NCBI RefSeq assembly: GCF_029784135.1
Contig: NC_073746.1
Coordinates: 253,238,994-253,302,993, forward strand
From: Toxorhynchites rutilus septentrionalis
Taxonomy: Eukaryota; Arthropoda; Insecta; Diptera; Culicidae
Reading direction: 5' to 3'
DNA: 64,000 nt
Position numbers and translations under genes: made by a program. Below the pieces are notes generated by a model. The model was given only the letters and a program-made list of their open reading frames with translations. It had not been told where the DNA came from and ran no database searches. This document shows, piece by piece, positions 46,770 through 57,664 of the stretch (positions are counted from its first letter, which is position 1; each line of letters starts with the position of its first letter).

Positions 46770-46788
46770 CGATGTCACACGGTCGCCA
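46770..46788 (-). promoter_or_regulatory. E1 primer-binding site
   Basis: Minus strand TGGCGACCGTGTGACATCG starts immediately after the 5' LTR. TGGCGACCGTG is the tRNA-Arg-complementary start known from mdg1 and 412 elements, which supports that group. Confidence 0.8.
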
Positions 46789-47531
46789 TTTCCTATTTTT
46801 GGGGGTTCCACCTGGGACCCATTTACTATTTGGTCACTTTTCTTTCCACTATTGAAAAACACTTCTCTTTTGTTTCTATAGAATAACACTTCCGTTTATT
46901 TAAGTAGAAAAAGGACTTAGCCCTTTATTAGTTAAAAACTCCACGCGACCGTTCGCGCGAAGTGTGTCTCTAGAACTAACTTAATATTAAACATGAAAGT
47001 CTTAAGGTAACCTTTTTTCCAATAATTGGGTAGAGTTCTTTAATTTGTTGGGAGGAGCCAAGGCATAGAGAAATAGCCAATCAATCGAATGCAGTGTTCG
47101 ATGTGATTGGGGTCAAGAATAAAAAATGCTTACTGCGCGTAAGCGCGCATATCGCCTAGTGCATATCGATTTCATGGGAAATCGTAAAGTGTTACGACTT
47201 TGTAAACTGTCGCATATTTCATCGGAACAGAACTAGGTCTGTTTTGGTTTTAAGTTTATCGCCATCAACTGCGCGCGATATGATGTAAGAATGCATTCAT
47301 ACCGCTAGCGCATGTGGCTAGTTTTTATGGGTGATGGATATTTGTGGGAGAAAAGTAATTAACGAAGTTATGCAGTTATGCTTGTGGGAATGGTAAACAT
47401 TGAAGTGCTTGCGCATGAGTCATTTGTTAGAAAACAATTAACTGCTTATGGGAATGAGTTGACAATGGAATTTGGTATGGGATTTAGAATGGGTTTTGAA
47501 ATGGGTTAGGAATCGGATTTGAAATCATGCT
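46789..47531 (-). repeat. E1 5' LTR, missing its terminal three bases
   Basis: Same as 39811-40553 with four substitutions. The last three bases present in the other LTR (ACA on the plus strand after CATGCT) are replaced by the start of E2 (GTCGCAGG). Confidence 0.93.
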
Positions 47532-48037
47532 GTCGCAGGTCGCAGGATCGCCGTGTGGACACCCAGTAGTTTCTTTCGGTTATATGAAAAGACTTTCACG
47601 TACGCATTCATACTGAGTCCGCCCAACTGGGTCAGACTCCCTTTTATTCAATTCGTTTATTTCTTACAACTAGCTACAACCTAAATTCTATTATTATGCG
47701 TGGTCAGGCGAATTGTAGTAAAACACATAACACATGTGTCCGAAAAGATGTCAACCGGAATCGAAAGCATAAATAGGAAACGTTTGCGCATTTGCGCAAG
47801 CATGTGTTTGTCATTAAATTCACGCTAGCGAAGCTAGCGAAGAAGTGCAAAAGTAAACAAAGGAAGTTAATGGTCAGCGCGTCATATTATGCAATAAATA
47901 ACCATCGGAACCTTGGCCTGAATTTACGACATGGTTCGCATGTTTATTTTGGTTGCACAGCGTGACGCACTTGCTAGAATTTTGTTGCCATAAGGGCATG
48001 TGTATCGGGTTGTAGGTGGTCCAGTGATCCTGTTACA
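47532..48037 (-). repeat. E2 3' LTR
   Basis: The inner end is exact: minus strand TGTAACAGGATCACTGG begins at 48037, right after the polypurine tract CTCAAAAAGAGGGAAGG (48054-48038). The outer end is placed at the E1 junction (47531/47532) because no second LTR copy is available. Length about 506 bp. Confidence 0.7.
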
Positions 48038-48344
48038 CCTTCCCTCTTTTTGAGAATGATGTAATCTAATGGAATCATTCGTGTTCAGTAAATTTCGCCT
48101 AGAATTCGTCTGACCTTACAATTATTCTGGTTTTTGTATGTATAAACATGTTTGTTTAATATTTGGAATATGTACATTTTTTTTTGTATTCGAGTTAATT
48201 AACTAACTAATTACTAACTTGGTAAACTGTTGTAGTATACAATACAACATAGGTATTTGAATAGGTAATATTATAAACTCGTGATCGTCTGGGAATTTAA
48301 TTTAGTTATGCATTCCCTTCCCCCTAATGGAGATGGGTTGCTCA

Positions 48345-49274
48345 TTAGTTGCATTTTATTATGCGATTTTTATGTATAGTCTGTTTGTTTTTAGTTTTAA
48401 TGTCTACAATTGTGACATTGGGATGCTCAATTGATATTATTTGGAATGGTCCAAGGTATATTTTATCTAGTTTTCTTCTGTTCTCATTCGTTAACAGGAC
48501 TGAATCTCCTATTTTTATTTGTATTGGTTTGGCAAGTTCACTTTGTTTATCTGTACGCTTCTTTTTTATTTTATCAATTAACTCTTTAGTAGTCTTTGCT
48601 GTAACTTTTAGTTTGAACTGTAGCTCTTTGTGGTAGTCTTCGAGATTGTATATTGGTTCTATATGTGTAGGATTTTGGATATTGAAGGGTAGTATGGCGT
48701 TTCTGCCAAAAACGAGTTCGAAAGGTGTGTAGGAAAAGTCTGTGTGAGGAGTCGTGTTGTAACAGAATGTGTAGTAAGGCAGCCAGTCATCCCAATCACT
48801 TTGTGTAGGGTTGACAAATTGTCTTACGTATTCATTCAGACAACGGTGATTCCTTTCTAGTCCTCCTATGGATTGGGGGTGATAGGGTGTCGAAAAATTT
48901 TGTTTTATCTGTAATAGTCTAGATATGTTCTCGAATAATTCATTCTTGTATTCGGTTCCTTGATCTGTTTGGATAACAGAAGGAGTGCCGTAAACAAGGA
49001 TGCAGTTTTCGACGAAAGCTCTTGCTATTGTAGATGCTTGTTTGTCGGAGGTTGGTTTTATTATTACATATTTGGAAAGGTTACATTGGATAGTTAGGGC
49101 GTATCTGTTTCCGGAATTTGATTTATTGAAGGGGCCAATCGTGTCCATGGATATATGGTCGAAGGGTTTTTGAGGGGTTTTGGTTTGTATATAATTTTCG
49201 TTAGATGTCGTTAAGTATTTGTTCTGTTTGCACTGTATGCAATTTCTGACGTAATCATAAATTTCTTGTTTCAT
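48345..49274 (-). pseudogene. E2 integrase region
   Basis: The frame starts inside the zinc finger (CIQCKQNK) and carries the core: SMDTIGPFNKS, TDQGTEYKNELFE and GLERNHRCLNEY, then a GPF module (YLGPFQIISIEHPN). The first half of the H-H-C-C finger lies in the upstream frame region near 49290-49370, separated by a one-base shift. The catalytic DDE residues are present. Confidence 0.9.
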
Positions 49275-49293
49275 TTTTGTCCACGAATAGAGT

Positions 49294-50988
49294 CTACTGA
49301 GTTTTTTGTATAGTCGGCTGGCACCAACGTGTCCGCCTATTGGTGTGTTGTGAAAATTTTTTTAGGATACTTAGTTTTTCTTCACTGCTTTCTATCACAC
49401 GCTTGGGTGTGTAGAGCACTATTTGCAAGTCTTTTAGTGAGTCGTTACAAGTCTTCTTGAAGAGTTGAACGCTGCATAATTGGAATATTGCGCTCGATAA
49501 CGCTAGAGCTATCACGCTTATTCTCAGTTTCTTGGTCATATTTTCAATTTTTTGTAATAAGTTTCCTAGGGATTTTTCGTCATTGCTTGCAATTTCAGTG
49601 TATGTCGACATTTTTTCTCTATATCCTGTTTTGTTTGTTATTGCGCATTTTATTATTTCAGTTTCATTTTCACAAGTGATTTCATTACTTTCAAATGCGC
49701 GTCCGCATTGAAGTTTGGGTAGACTCTCCCATTCTCTAGGTTCGACTGCCTCGTACACTTTAAGTTGATCAGACTCGGTGTTGTCGAGTGCAGTGAAATT
49801 CGCTTTTTCGGGGTTATTTTCAATTCTTTGTGTTTTCCTAGTCATGGCTCTAGTTTGCATGGCCATCACTGTTTTCAGTGTTTCAGAGTCAATTTTTATT
49901 CTTGATAGGGCATCAGCCGTTACATTTAGTTTTCCTTGTAAGTATTCTACGTCGAAATTAAATTCCTCTAGATCCAGCCTCATTCTAGTGAGTTTTGATG
50001 AGGGGTCTTTCATAGAAAATAGGTAAACTAAAGGTCTATGATCTGTCTTCACAGTGAATTTTCTACCATAAAGATAGGGTCTAAAATACGTTATTGCCCA
50101 GTGAATTGCAGTCAATTCCTGTTCAATCGTTGATTTATTTGCCTCACCTTTCGTGAAGGCTTTGCTCGCATAGGCTATTGGAAGTTCTATTCCGTCTTGT
50201 TCTTGGGTTAATACTGCGCCACATGCCACTTGCGAGGCGTCAGTTATTAGTTTGAATTCTCGTGTAAAATCAGGAAATTGAAGTAACGTTGGTGAAATGA
50301 GTTCATTCTTTAATTTATTAAATGCTATTTGACATTCGGGGGTCCAGTCAAATTTTACGTTTTTTCTTAGCAGTTTGTTCAATGGGTGTGCTATTTCTGC
50401 GAAATTCGGTATAAACCTTCGATAATAATTACAGAAGGCTACAAAACGCCTGACTTCATCGGGAGTCGAAGGTGTGGGGTAATTTAATATTGCAGAAAAT
50501 TTTGTTTGGTCGGGCTGTATGCCGACAGCTGAAATATTGTGTCCTAGGTATGTCACGTCGGGTCTAAAAAATAAGCACTTTTGGGGATTTAATTTTAGGT
50601 TATACTTTTGTAGTTGTTGAAATACATTTTCTAAATTGTTGAGGTGATGAGTTACAGAACATCCAACAACGATTATGTCGTCAATATAAAGAAATGCACA
50701 TTGGGGAGGTAGTCCGCTGAGAGCTATGGACATCATTCTCTGGAAACTGTTTGGGGATATATTAAGGCCGAAAGGTAACCTAGTGAATTCGTAGTGGCCG
50801 TTAGACGTTGAAAATGCTGTGTATTTTTTTGATTTGTCGTCAAGTTCTATTTGGTGAAAACCTGACATTAAATCTAATGTGGAAAAGTATTTTGCTCTAC
50901 CTAAATTATCAAGGATTTCGTCTATTCTTGGAAGTGGAAATTTATCTGGTGTAATTTTTTTGTTTAGTTGGCGGAAATCAACCACCAA
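49294..50988 (-). pseudogene. E2 reverse transcriptase-RNase H with extra hydrophobic linker
   Basis: A 564-codon frame: MVVDFRQLNKK, TLDLMSGFHQIEL and FLYIDDIIVVGCS (YIDD), then RNase H (ITDASQVACGAVLTQ, TAIHWAITYFRPYLYGRKF, TDHRPLVYL, ADALSRI). After RNase H come about 170 residues with several cysteines and a hydrophobic stretch ISVIALALSSAIFQLCSV, before the frame breaks just short of the integrase finger (near 49365). A one-base shift in an A-run separates it from the protease frame near 51000. Confidence 0.9.
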
Positions 50989-51010
50989 TCGCCATTTCTT
51001 ATCTTGGTTG

Positions 51011-52012
51011 TTAGATTTTTTTGGGAACCAGTAATATTGGTGAGTTATATGGTGAGATGGAATGTTGAATTATTTTATTATCGAGCATGTGATTAATTTG
51101 TTTATTTATTTCTGTTGTTTGGGCTTCAGGTGTTCTGTAATTTTTTGTATATACTGGAGTTTTGTCTTCTAAACATATTTTTTGCTTGTAGAAATTGTTT
51201 GTTGTTAATGTATCTTTTTCCAAAGCGAAAATGTCGTTATAAGTTGTACAAAGTTTGATAAGTTTAGTTTTCGCATTGTCTGGTGTGTTTTCCAGTTTTA
51301 ATTCTTTGAGTAGTTGGGTAATTCTATTCGGAGAATCCTGATTTATTGTTGTGTTAAGTTGATTAATGGAGTATTCGCTTAAAGGTATTGCTAGTGGTTT
51401 GAAATCTGTTGGTATTGTTGTTTCACTTGTATTAGTGTTTATGAGATTAATATATGATGAATTTTTAGAGATTATTGAGTTTGCGCAGAATAGGCCTGGT
51501 TTAATTTCTTGTGCTATTATGACGGTATCCTCTTCTATGTTCGGTAAGAAAAATTGTTTTATTAACTGACATCTTGGTGGGATAACGTAATTATTATCCC
51601 AGTTATCTTGAATTGGTATCTCTATCTGCGTATTATCATAAAAGAATGTCATTAGCCATGTTTTCAGACATAGGTTACATTCAAATTTGGTTAGAAAGTC
51701 TCTACCTAAGATGCCATCAGCTTTTATTGGAAATTTATTGCTGACGATTTGGAATTGATGTGGAATTTCTATGTCATTGAATATAATGTTTGTGCATGTG
51801 CTTGCAATTGTTTCTATTTTTCCTTCTGTAACTCCGTTAATAATGCATTTATTGTTGGTGTCTATTATTTGCTTTCCGTTAATTGGGTCTTCTTTGATTA
51901 TAGAGATGTCCGCACCTGTGTCGATTATTAATGTGCATGGTCTTTTAGTCATTTGCATTTTTAGGGTGACGAACATTGAACAAGTTACGTCACATTTGTA
52001 AATGTTTAACAT
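51011..52012 (-). pseudogene. E2 aspartic protease and linker to RT
   Basis: 333 residues with TLIIDTGADISII (active site) and ADGILGRDFLTKF. The linker ends at the RT entry motif SPYNSPILLVPKK, where the A-run shift occurs. The frame overlaps the gag stop by a few bases, as in elements that use frameshifting, but the pro-RT break is an ordinary single-base disruption. Confidence 0.88.
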
Positions 52013-53289
52013 CGGTTTCCTAACTGTTGGTTTCCCTCCAATGACATAACCGGTTCGGACTGGAGGTCGTCCGTCGGAATTTCTTCGTTTCCCGTCAATC
52101 GGATGTATTGTACCGGACGGTTAAAATTAGCATTGTGTTGGTTGTTGTGATATCGCTGCGTGTTATTATTTGTAAATTGACCTCGAACTTGGTTCTGTCG
52201 GCCCTGGTTGTTATTATTTCTTTGAGGAAAAGTTGAGTTGTTGAAAAATTGTGCGTTTCTGCGTTGTTGATTATTAAAGCTGTGTTGGTTTCTACCTCTG
52301 TTGGTAGAATTAAATGGATAACGCTGATAATTGCCCCTGTTAGCAGGGTGGTTGAAATTGTTATTGTATCGATTTGTGTTTCTGTTAATTTGCGAATAGG
52401 AGAGAATGTTAACGTTCGAACTTGTGGAATTTTCTTCCAGTGCTTTTGTTGTTGCATCTGAAAATGAGTTGAAAGTACCCGCTCTGATGATTAGAGAGGT
52501 TTTTTCGTTTTTCAGTCCGTTAGCTAGGCTTTTTATTCCTTCCTTTGTTGCCAATGATTTAGCAACCTGTGTTGGAACTTCAATTCCGATGTACGCATTT
52601 TCTAATTTGTTGACCAGTATTTCGAGATCTTGGCAAAAATTTTCTATATTACCATTTTGTCTCAGACCGGTCATTTTTGCTATTATTTGAGCGGGGGGTG
52701 TGGATTTAATTGTCGATTTAAGGGTTTGAATGATTTCTTCCAAAGAAGATGGTGTGTCGGGGAAGGCATTTCTAGCTCTTCCTTCGAGTTTTGTTAAAAT
52801 AACTGTTATGATAGTCGTTTTATTGTCATTTGTTTCTAGTGTTTTTACTAGGTTCAGTGCGTCCAAAAATGATTTTAGTTTGTCGATTGTTCCGTCAAAT
52901 TGAGGGACTATGGAGGAAGTGAGTTTAATAGTTTCTGGAAGGTTTGCCATTTTTGATTTTATTTTGTTCAATCCTACTGTAAATAAAACCGCTAGTCCAA
53001 TCTCTTTTAGGCTACGTCTTTTATACTGTTTATTACTAGTTATAGTTTCTCTAATATTTTGGATAGCTTCTTTAGCTGTTGATATGTAGTGGGTGCAGTC
53101 CGATCCCTTAATAGTATTTATATTTAGTTTTAAAATTCGTTTTACTTCGGCATATAATTGCTCTGCTTCTTGTAGTTTAGCCCTCAATGTAGTTTTTCTA
53201 AGATTTTTTACTATTTCTTGTTGGATCGTCTTGTTGATTGTTTGTAGTTTTTGGACGTTTTTATGTAACTTAGCTGTAGTTTGATCCAT
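52006..53289 (-). CDS. E2 Gag
   Basis: An intact 427-residue frame. A helical N-terminus is followed by a capsid-like region (SSIVPQFDGTIDKLKSFLDA, ITVILTKLEGRARNAF) and an Asn/Arg/Gln-rich tail without CCHC knuckles, the same layout as E1 Gag. There is a 7-bp overlap with protease at 52006-52012. Confidence 0.87.
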   Translation of the reverse strand: MDQTTAKLHKNVQKLQTINKTIQQEIVKNLRKTTLRAKLQEAEQLYAEVKRILKLNINTIKGSDCTHYISTAKEAIQNIRETITSNKQYKRRSLKEIGLAVLFTVGLNKIKSKMANLPETIKLTSSIVPQFDGTIDKLKSFLDALNLVKTLETNDNKTTIITVILTKLEGRARNAFPDTPSSLEEIIQTLKSTIKSTPPAQIIAKMTGLRQNGNIENFCQDLEILVNKLENAYIGIEVPTQVAKSLATKEGIKSLANGLKNEKTSLIIRAGTFNSFSDATTKALEENSTSSNVNILSYSQINRNTNRYNNNFNHPANRGNYQRYPFNSTNRGRNQHSFNNQQRRNAQFFNNSTFPQRNNNNQGRQNQVRGQFTNNNTQRYHNNQHNANFNRPVQYIRLTGNEEIPTDDLQSEPVMSLEGNQQLGNRC

Positions 53290-53295
53290 CTGGTT

Positions 53296-53550
53296 TTATA
53301 CTAGGTCGGACGCCGCTTGCATTTTACGTGCCGCCTCCACAGCTTGAGCTGTTACCCATGTTTTGTAGGCTTTAAAAAGTTTCATGAGCGTTGTTATGAT
53401 AATTACGCCTAGAAGAATACAAAGGATTGTTCCTTGGTATTCGTGCATTTGACCATGATTTTCTAAGTGGTTCAATATTTGGACCTGAGGGTCTCCTGTA
53501 TTTGCTACAGTTTTAGAGCTAAAAAGACCCATGCTGGTCTCAAAACACAT
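53296..53550 (-). CDS. Small membrane-like frame upstream of E2 gag
   Basis: 84 codons, 6 bp before the gag start. An internal start gives MGLFSSKTVANTGDPQVQIL followed by a His/Glu-rich segment, a hydrophobic stretch (ILCILLGVIIITTLMKLF) and a basic/Ala-rich tail. MG at an internal start could be an N-myristoylation site. Small frames of this type occur upstream of gag in some insect LTR elements as far as I recall; function unknown. Confidence 0.5.
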   Translation of the reverse strand: MCFETSMGLFSSKTVANTGDPQVQILNHLENHGQMHEYQGTILCILLGVIIITTLMKLFKAYKTWVTAQAVEAARKMQAASDLV

Positions 53551-53580
53551 TGGGCAACAACTATCTATGTATTTATTTCG

Positions 53581-53600
53581 TTTTTTTTTTTTTTTTTTTT
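53581..53600 (-). other. Poly(A) tail of non-LTR copy 1
   Basis: A run of T on the plus strand (A on the element strand) immediately follows the 3' end of copy 1 (GGCAGACTTATCTC at 53601) and joins E2 leader DNA (ATTTATTTCG). Confidence 0.85.
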
Positions 53601-56600
53601 GGCAGACTTATCTCACTTCTTAACTAGGCGAACCTAGCCAGAATTTTCACCTGCCCCCGGGCTTCTGAATGCCAAAGGGGGACTAGGCTCTGCGGAATGC
53701 ACGTATCTGCATGCTCGTGCTGTTTTAGTCCTGACCGAGGAATTGTCGGACAATCGCGCAGGTGCTAAGGATGACCGACTTTTGGATGCCGGCCAATTCC
53801 TTCTCGATGTTCAACACCTTTAGCGCTTCCAGAAGTGTCTTCGGGATAATTCCAGTTCCAGAGAGAACGACTGGAACAATTCTTGGGACCTCCCTTAGCC
53901 CCCACAGTTCCTTGAGCTCCACGGCCAATGGTCGGTACTTGCAGATTTTGCGACCGTGGGTCTCCTCCAGATTCTGGTTCAGTGGAATAGCGACATCGAT
54001 GATGGTGACTTTGCGGTCGCTCTTGTCGTAAACCATTATATCTGGGCGGTTGTGGTGGATCGAGAGGTCGGTCAGAACAGTGCGATCCCAGTACAGCTTG
54101 AAACGGTCATTTTCCAGGACAGGTGCAGGCAGGTACCGGTAGTTTGGTACGTTGTCTTCCAGTAGAGCACATTGGAGCGCCAGTTGTCGATGAACAATAC
54201 GGGCCACGTTGTTGTGGCGCTCGGTGTAGGCTGCGTTGGCCAAAACGGGACAGCCTCCCATAATGTGTTCTATGTTTTCACCTGGTTGATGGCACATCCG
54301 GCAAATGTCATCAACGTCTTGATGCCAGACGTACCGCCTGCAGTTTCTCGTCGGCATTATCCTGTCCTGGATGGCTATCATGTCGGCTTCTACTACTGAA
54401 GAGAGTTCACCACGCGTTAGCCACAGATTAGATGCGGCCTTGTCGACGTGTGGCCGGTCCAGTTGATGGGGGTGGGCACCATGCACTGCCTTCTGCTTCC
54501 AAGCTGCAATCTTCTCCTCCACTGTCTGCAGATTGCAATTTAGTTGGTACTCCGCTTGCGCCAAGTGCAGAGCGCTGTATCCTCTGTCAGCGGCGCAGAC
54601 AGCCCGGTATAGCGCGTTTTGGTTGGCGCGTTCTGCGAAGTATTCGCGCAGTTGTCGTACCTGGGCAACACACAGTGCAGAAATATCGACGATTCCAAGT
54701 CCCCCTTCTTTGCGTGGTAGTGAAACTCTCTCCAGTGCCGATTGAGGATGGTGCATTCCGGCCTCTTTGAATGCTTTCCTCATCCTCCTCTCAAGGTCCT
54801 CTAGGTCAGTTTTGCTCCATTTGACTACACCAAAACTGAAGGTCAGCAGGGGAACCGCGAATGTGTTGATCGCGCGTACCTTGTTCCCCGCGTTGAGGAA
54901 AGTCCTCAGGACACAGTTCACTCGACTCAAGAACTTGTCTCGCAGCTCCGTCTTGATGTCGGAGTGGCGAATCCCGGTGAGCTGTCGGAATCCAAGATAT
55001 TTATAGGATTCGCCACGAACCATGTCTCTTATAAACTCGCCGTCATAGACCTCGTAGCCTCCGGATTCGGTAAGTTGTCCTTTCAGCAGGTGGACACAGC
55101 GACACTTGTCGAGGCCGAACTCCATACAGATGTCCCTGCTTATGTCTTCGACAACCCGGATAGCTACACCTAGACGCTGACGTGAATCAGCGTAGACCTT
55201 GAGATCGTCCATGTAAAAGGTATGGGTCACTTCTTCGTGGGCGCCGTCGCCATACCTTATTTTATAGCCATGACCGTTTCTATTGAGCGTCCTACTGAGG
55301 GGGTTCAGTGCCAGACAAAACCAAAGCGGGCTGAAAGAGTCGCCTTGGAATATCCCCCTCTTTATCTGCAGCGTTCTAGACTGCAACACATTTTCCCCAT
55401 CACTAAGGTGCAGAGACGTGCTCCACTGCCTCATCGCATGCTGCAGGAACCTAACGACGACGGGATCAATTTTGTAGAGCTCCAATACCCGGACGAGAAA
55501 CGAGTGAGGTATGGAGTCATAAGCCTTCCTGTAATCGATGTAGGCCATACTTAGGTTCCGCTGGTTATATACCGCCTGGCCGACTATGGCTGCGTCGATG
55601 ATGGCCTGGTCTTTGCAGCCATGCGTATTTTTCCTGCATCCTTTCTGCTCTTCTGCGATGATGTGATGCTGTTCGCAGTGAGCAGAAACTTTGGCGGTAA
55701 TTATGCTGCTCAGTATTTTGTACAGACTCGATAGGCACGTTATCGGTCTGTACTTTGATGGGTTCAATGTGTTGCTGTCTTTCGGGAGGAGGAAGGTGAC
55801 GCCACGGGTGGCGAATTCAGGAAGGTTGTGTGGGTCACGTAGCACCTTGTTGAAGCACTCAGCTATCTTTGGATGTGCGACGGTCAGCTTCTTGTGCCAA
55901 AAGTTCTGGACACCATCGGGGCCCGGTGCTGCCCAGTTCCTCAGGTACCGCGAGGCTTCGCGGACATCGTTCTCTTCGACGATGATAGCTGGCATCTCTC
56001 CAATTTCACCACAACTCTCCTCCTCCCGTCTTAACCACATTTGCCCGTCGCGATGTTGTACTGGGGTCTCCCAAATACCAGCCCAGAAGTTCGTCACATC
56101 GCTAATATCTGGCAAACCTTCGCGGTAGTCGGGCTTCTCGTCGCTAATGTGGTCGTAGAACGCTTTTTCGTTATCTCTGAACATCCGATTTTGTTCCTGG
56201 CGCTTTGCAGAGTCAGAGTAACGTTTCAGCCGTTTAGTTAGGACGCTCAATTGCTGTACCAGTGTGTCGAGTTTTTCCGTCAGCTGGTGAGCTCCCAGCT
56301 GGCGAAGTTCAGTAGGCCGCACGATCACAGCAACTTGGCGACATAATTTCGCCGATCTGCTGCCTCTTTTGTACGCCATCAGTCTTCCAATTGCGGCGCG
56401 CTTGTTTAGGATCCGTTGCTCCAATCTCCTTCGCCATGGAGGCTCACGCCTTTCACGGAGATGTTGGAGCAGTCCGCCTCTTGGCCTAATACGGTATCCT
56501 AAACTTTTGGCGGTCGCCACAGCAGCACAGTAAACTTTCAGTTGCAGCTCCTCCATGTTCTCAGCATCAACCAAGTGCAGCGGAAGAACGTGCTCGTTCA

Positions 56601-57664
56601 TGAGCTTTACTGCACTTGTCAGCCTGCGGGAATGCTGCAACTTCGGGATCCTGGGGCGCGACAATGGGTCTGTGTCGCGGAACTGTGAGATCGCCTCGTC
56701 GTAGTGGAAGACCAGATCGCGTAGTAGTTGTTGATCTGGCTGTGGGTCTTCCGGCTCAGGGGGTTGTAGTACTGTGGCCTCCACTGGTGCTGATTCGCGT
56801 GCCCCACTCGCGAATGAATTGCTCAGCCGTACTGAACTTCGTCTCGACACATCGCTTGCTCTATTGTTCCTGGAGCTTATTTCTCTCTGCACCTGCTGCT
56901 TGATCTCGTCGATTTGCGTTTGGGAGAGCATGTTGTTGCGTACTATCGCTCTACGCCTCGCGTTCATCGCGTTCTGATCAAGCCTCCCGACGAACTCTGG
57001 ATACGCTTCCTCGAACATTGTTAGTATTCGAGGGCGACCGCTCATGTCCGTCTCCAAAGCAGTGCAGATGTAATAGGCGCGGATCACGAATTCGTTCATT
57101 TCGTGTGTCCACATGATCCGGCGCCTAGTTGTACCCACAAGTGTGGACGACTGTCGTCTGGCAGTCGCAACACGTCTCGTAGGCGCAGCGTTTCTTGGGT
57201 GATGTCGATGGCTGCTGTTTCCGTGTGGCGGTAGCTCTTCGGGTTGAACCCGGCTGGTGGCCCGCTCTTGCACATCGCCCTCCAGCCGCTGGCCGCTCGC
57301 TCTTACGCCCGTTCCAGGACCAGCTCCAGTTCGGGGACCCTCCTCGGGCGATCGCATTCTAAGTATTCTTCGTGAACGTAGCTCCATTTTCTGGGTGTAT
57401 CTCCTTTGCCCGGGAGACAGCGGGTATGCAAGGCCTCCATGACCCGGGAGGCCTTCCCCGGGAGAGATATAGCGCTCTGACTCGCTCGCACCCCCTCACT
57501 TAGCCACTTTCGACACCCGTTCTCGGAGCCAAGACCAGGTGTGTGTTTCCAGTTCACGCCCGATCTAAAAATGTCGTCATATGATCTTCGTGGAGGCGTG
57601 AGATAGGAACATTTGAGACCAACGGGCAGGCTCCTACCCTAGTGTTGATCCCCATTTGAGAACC
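53601..57664 (-). mobile_element. R4/Dong-like non-LTR element, copy 1 (4064 bp)
   Basis: Minus strand: 5' end GGTTCTCAAATGGGGATCAA at 57664, 3' end ...GATAAGTCTGCC at 53601, then poly(A). GC-rich compared with E1 and E2. It encodes a single long protein frame, broken by one base near 57389. Restriction-like endonuclease, YMDDLK-type RT and a Myb-like N-terminus place it in the R2/R4/Dong group by motif. Confidence 0.9.
53725..57557 (-). pseudogene. Copy 1 polyprotein (Myb-like, RT, CCHC, restriction-like endonuclease), one frameshift
   Basis: The main frame 57387-53725 (1220 codons) has a Myb-like motif (RRRIMWTHEMNEFV, about residue 93), RT (PKDSNTLNPSKYRPITCLSS, MAYIDYRKAYDSIPH, GIFQGDSFSPLWF, FYMDDLKVYAD), a CRMCHQPGENIEHIMGGC finger and an endonuclease PD...D (RPDIMVYDKSD, IIDVAIP). 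The N-terminal 57 codons found in copy 2 lie here in a different frame (57557 to about 57390), because one base is missing where copy 2 has CCCAATAAAATGG. Confidence 0.9.

Larger units (their letters stand above)
45892..46788 (-). other. E1 leader: primer site, 88-bp tandem repeats, small frame
   Basis: About 900 bp between the 5' LTR and gag. It contains the primer-binding site (46770-46788), 2.7 copies of an 88-bp tandem repeat (46445-46679) and a 91-codon frame (46302-46027) with a Lys/Arg/Gln-rich end. Confidence 0.7.
39811..47531 (-). mobile_element. E1: Ty3/gypsy-type LTR retrotransposon (mdg1/412-like), 7.7 kb
   Basis: LTRs of 746 and 743 bp flank an AT-rich interior with, in minus-strand order, primer site, leader with 88-bp repeats, small frame, gag, protease, RT-RNase H and integrase. 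Domain order PR-RT-RH-IN is that of Metaviridae-type elements, and the primer site resembles those of mdg1 and 412. There is no env-like frame after integrase. The LTRs differ at only four positions that I can see, but pol is broken in at least four places. No target duplication is visible, because the right LTR ends 3 bp early where E2 begins. Confidence 0.92.
47532..53600 (-). mobile_element. E2: second Ty3/gypsy-type LTR element, interrupted on its 5' side
   Basis: Its 3' LTR abuts the E1 5' LTR. Inward (minus strand) lie integrase, RT-RNase H, protease, gag and a small membrane-like frame. At about 53580-53600 the leader meets a 20-bp T-run and the non-LTR array; the 5' LTR is not in the window. 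Protein similarity to E1 (RTMRLDLEE..., DADGILGRDFL-type motifs) shows related but clearly different families. At least two single-base frame breaks are present in pol. Confidence 0.88.

Noticed and set aside
46027..53550. env gene making E1 or E2 a retrovirus-like element
   Set aside because: No env-like frame follows integrase in either element; the small frames are upstream of gag.
53762..56977. Many plus-strand open frames across the non-LTR array (repeated in copies 2 and 3)
   Set aside because: They are antisense shadows of the GC-rich polyprotein; their identity between copies follows from the copies themselves.
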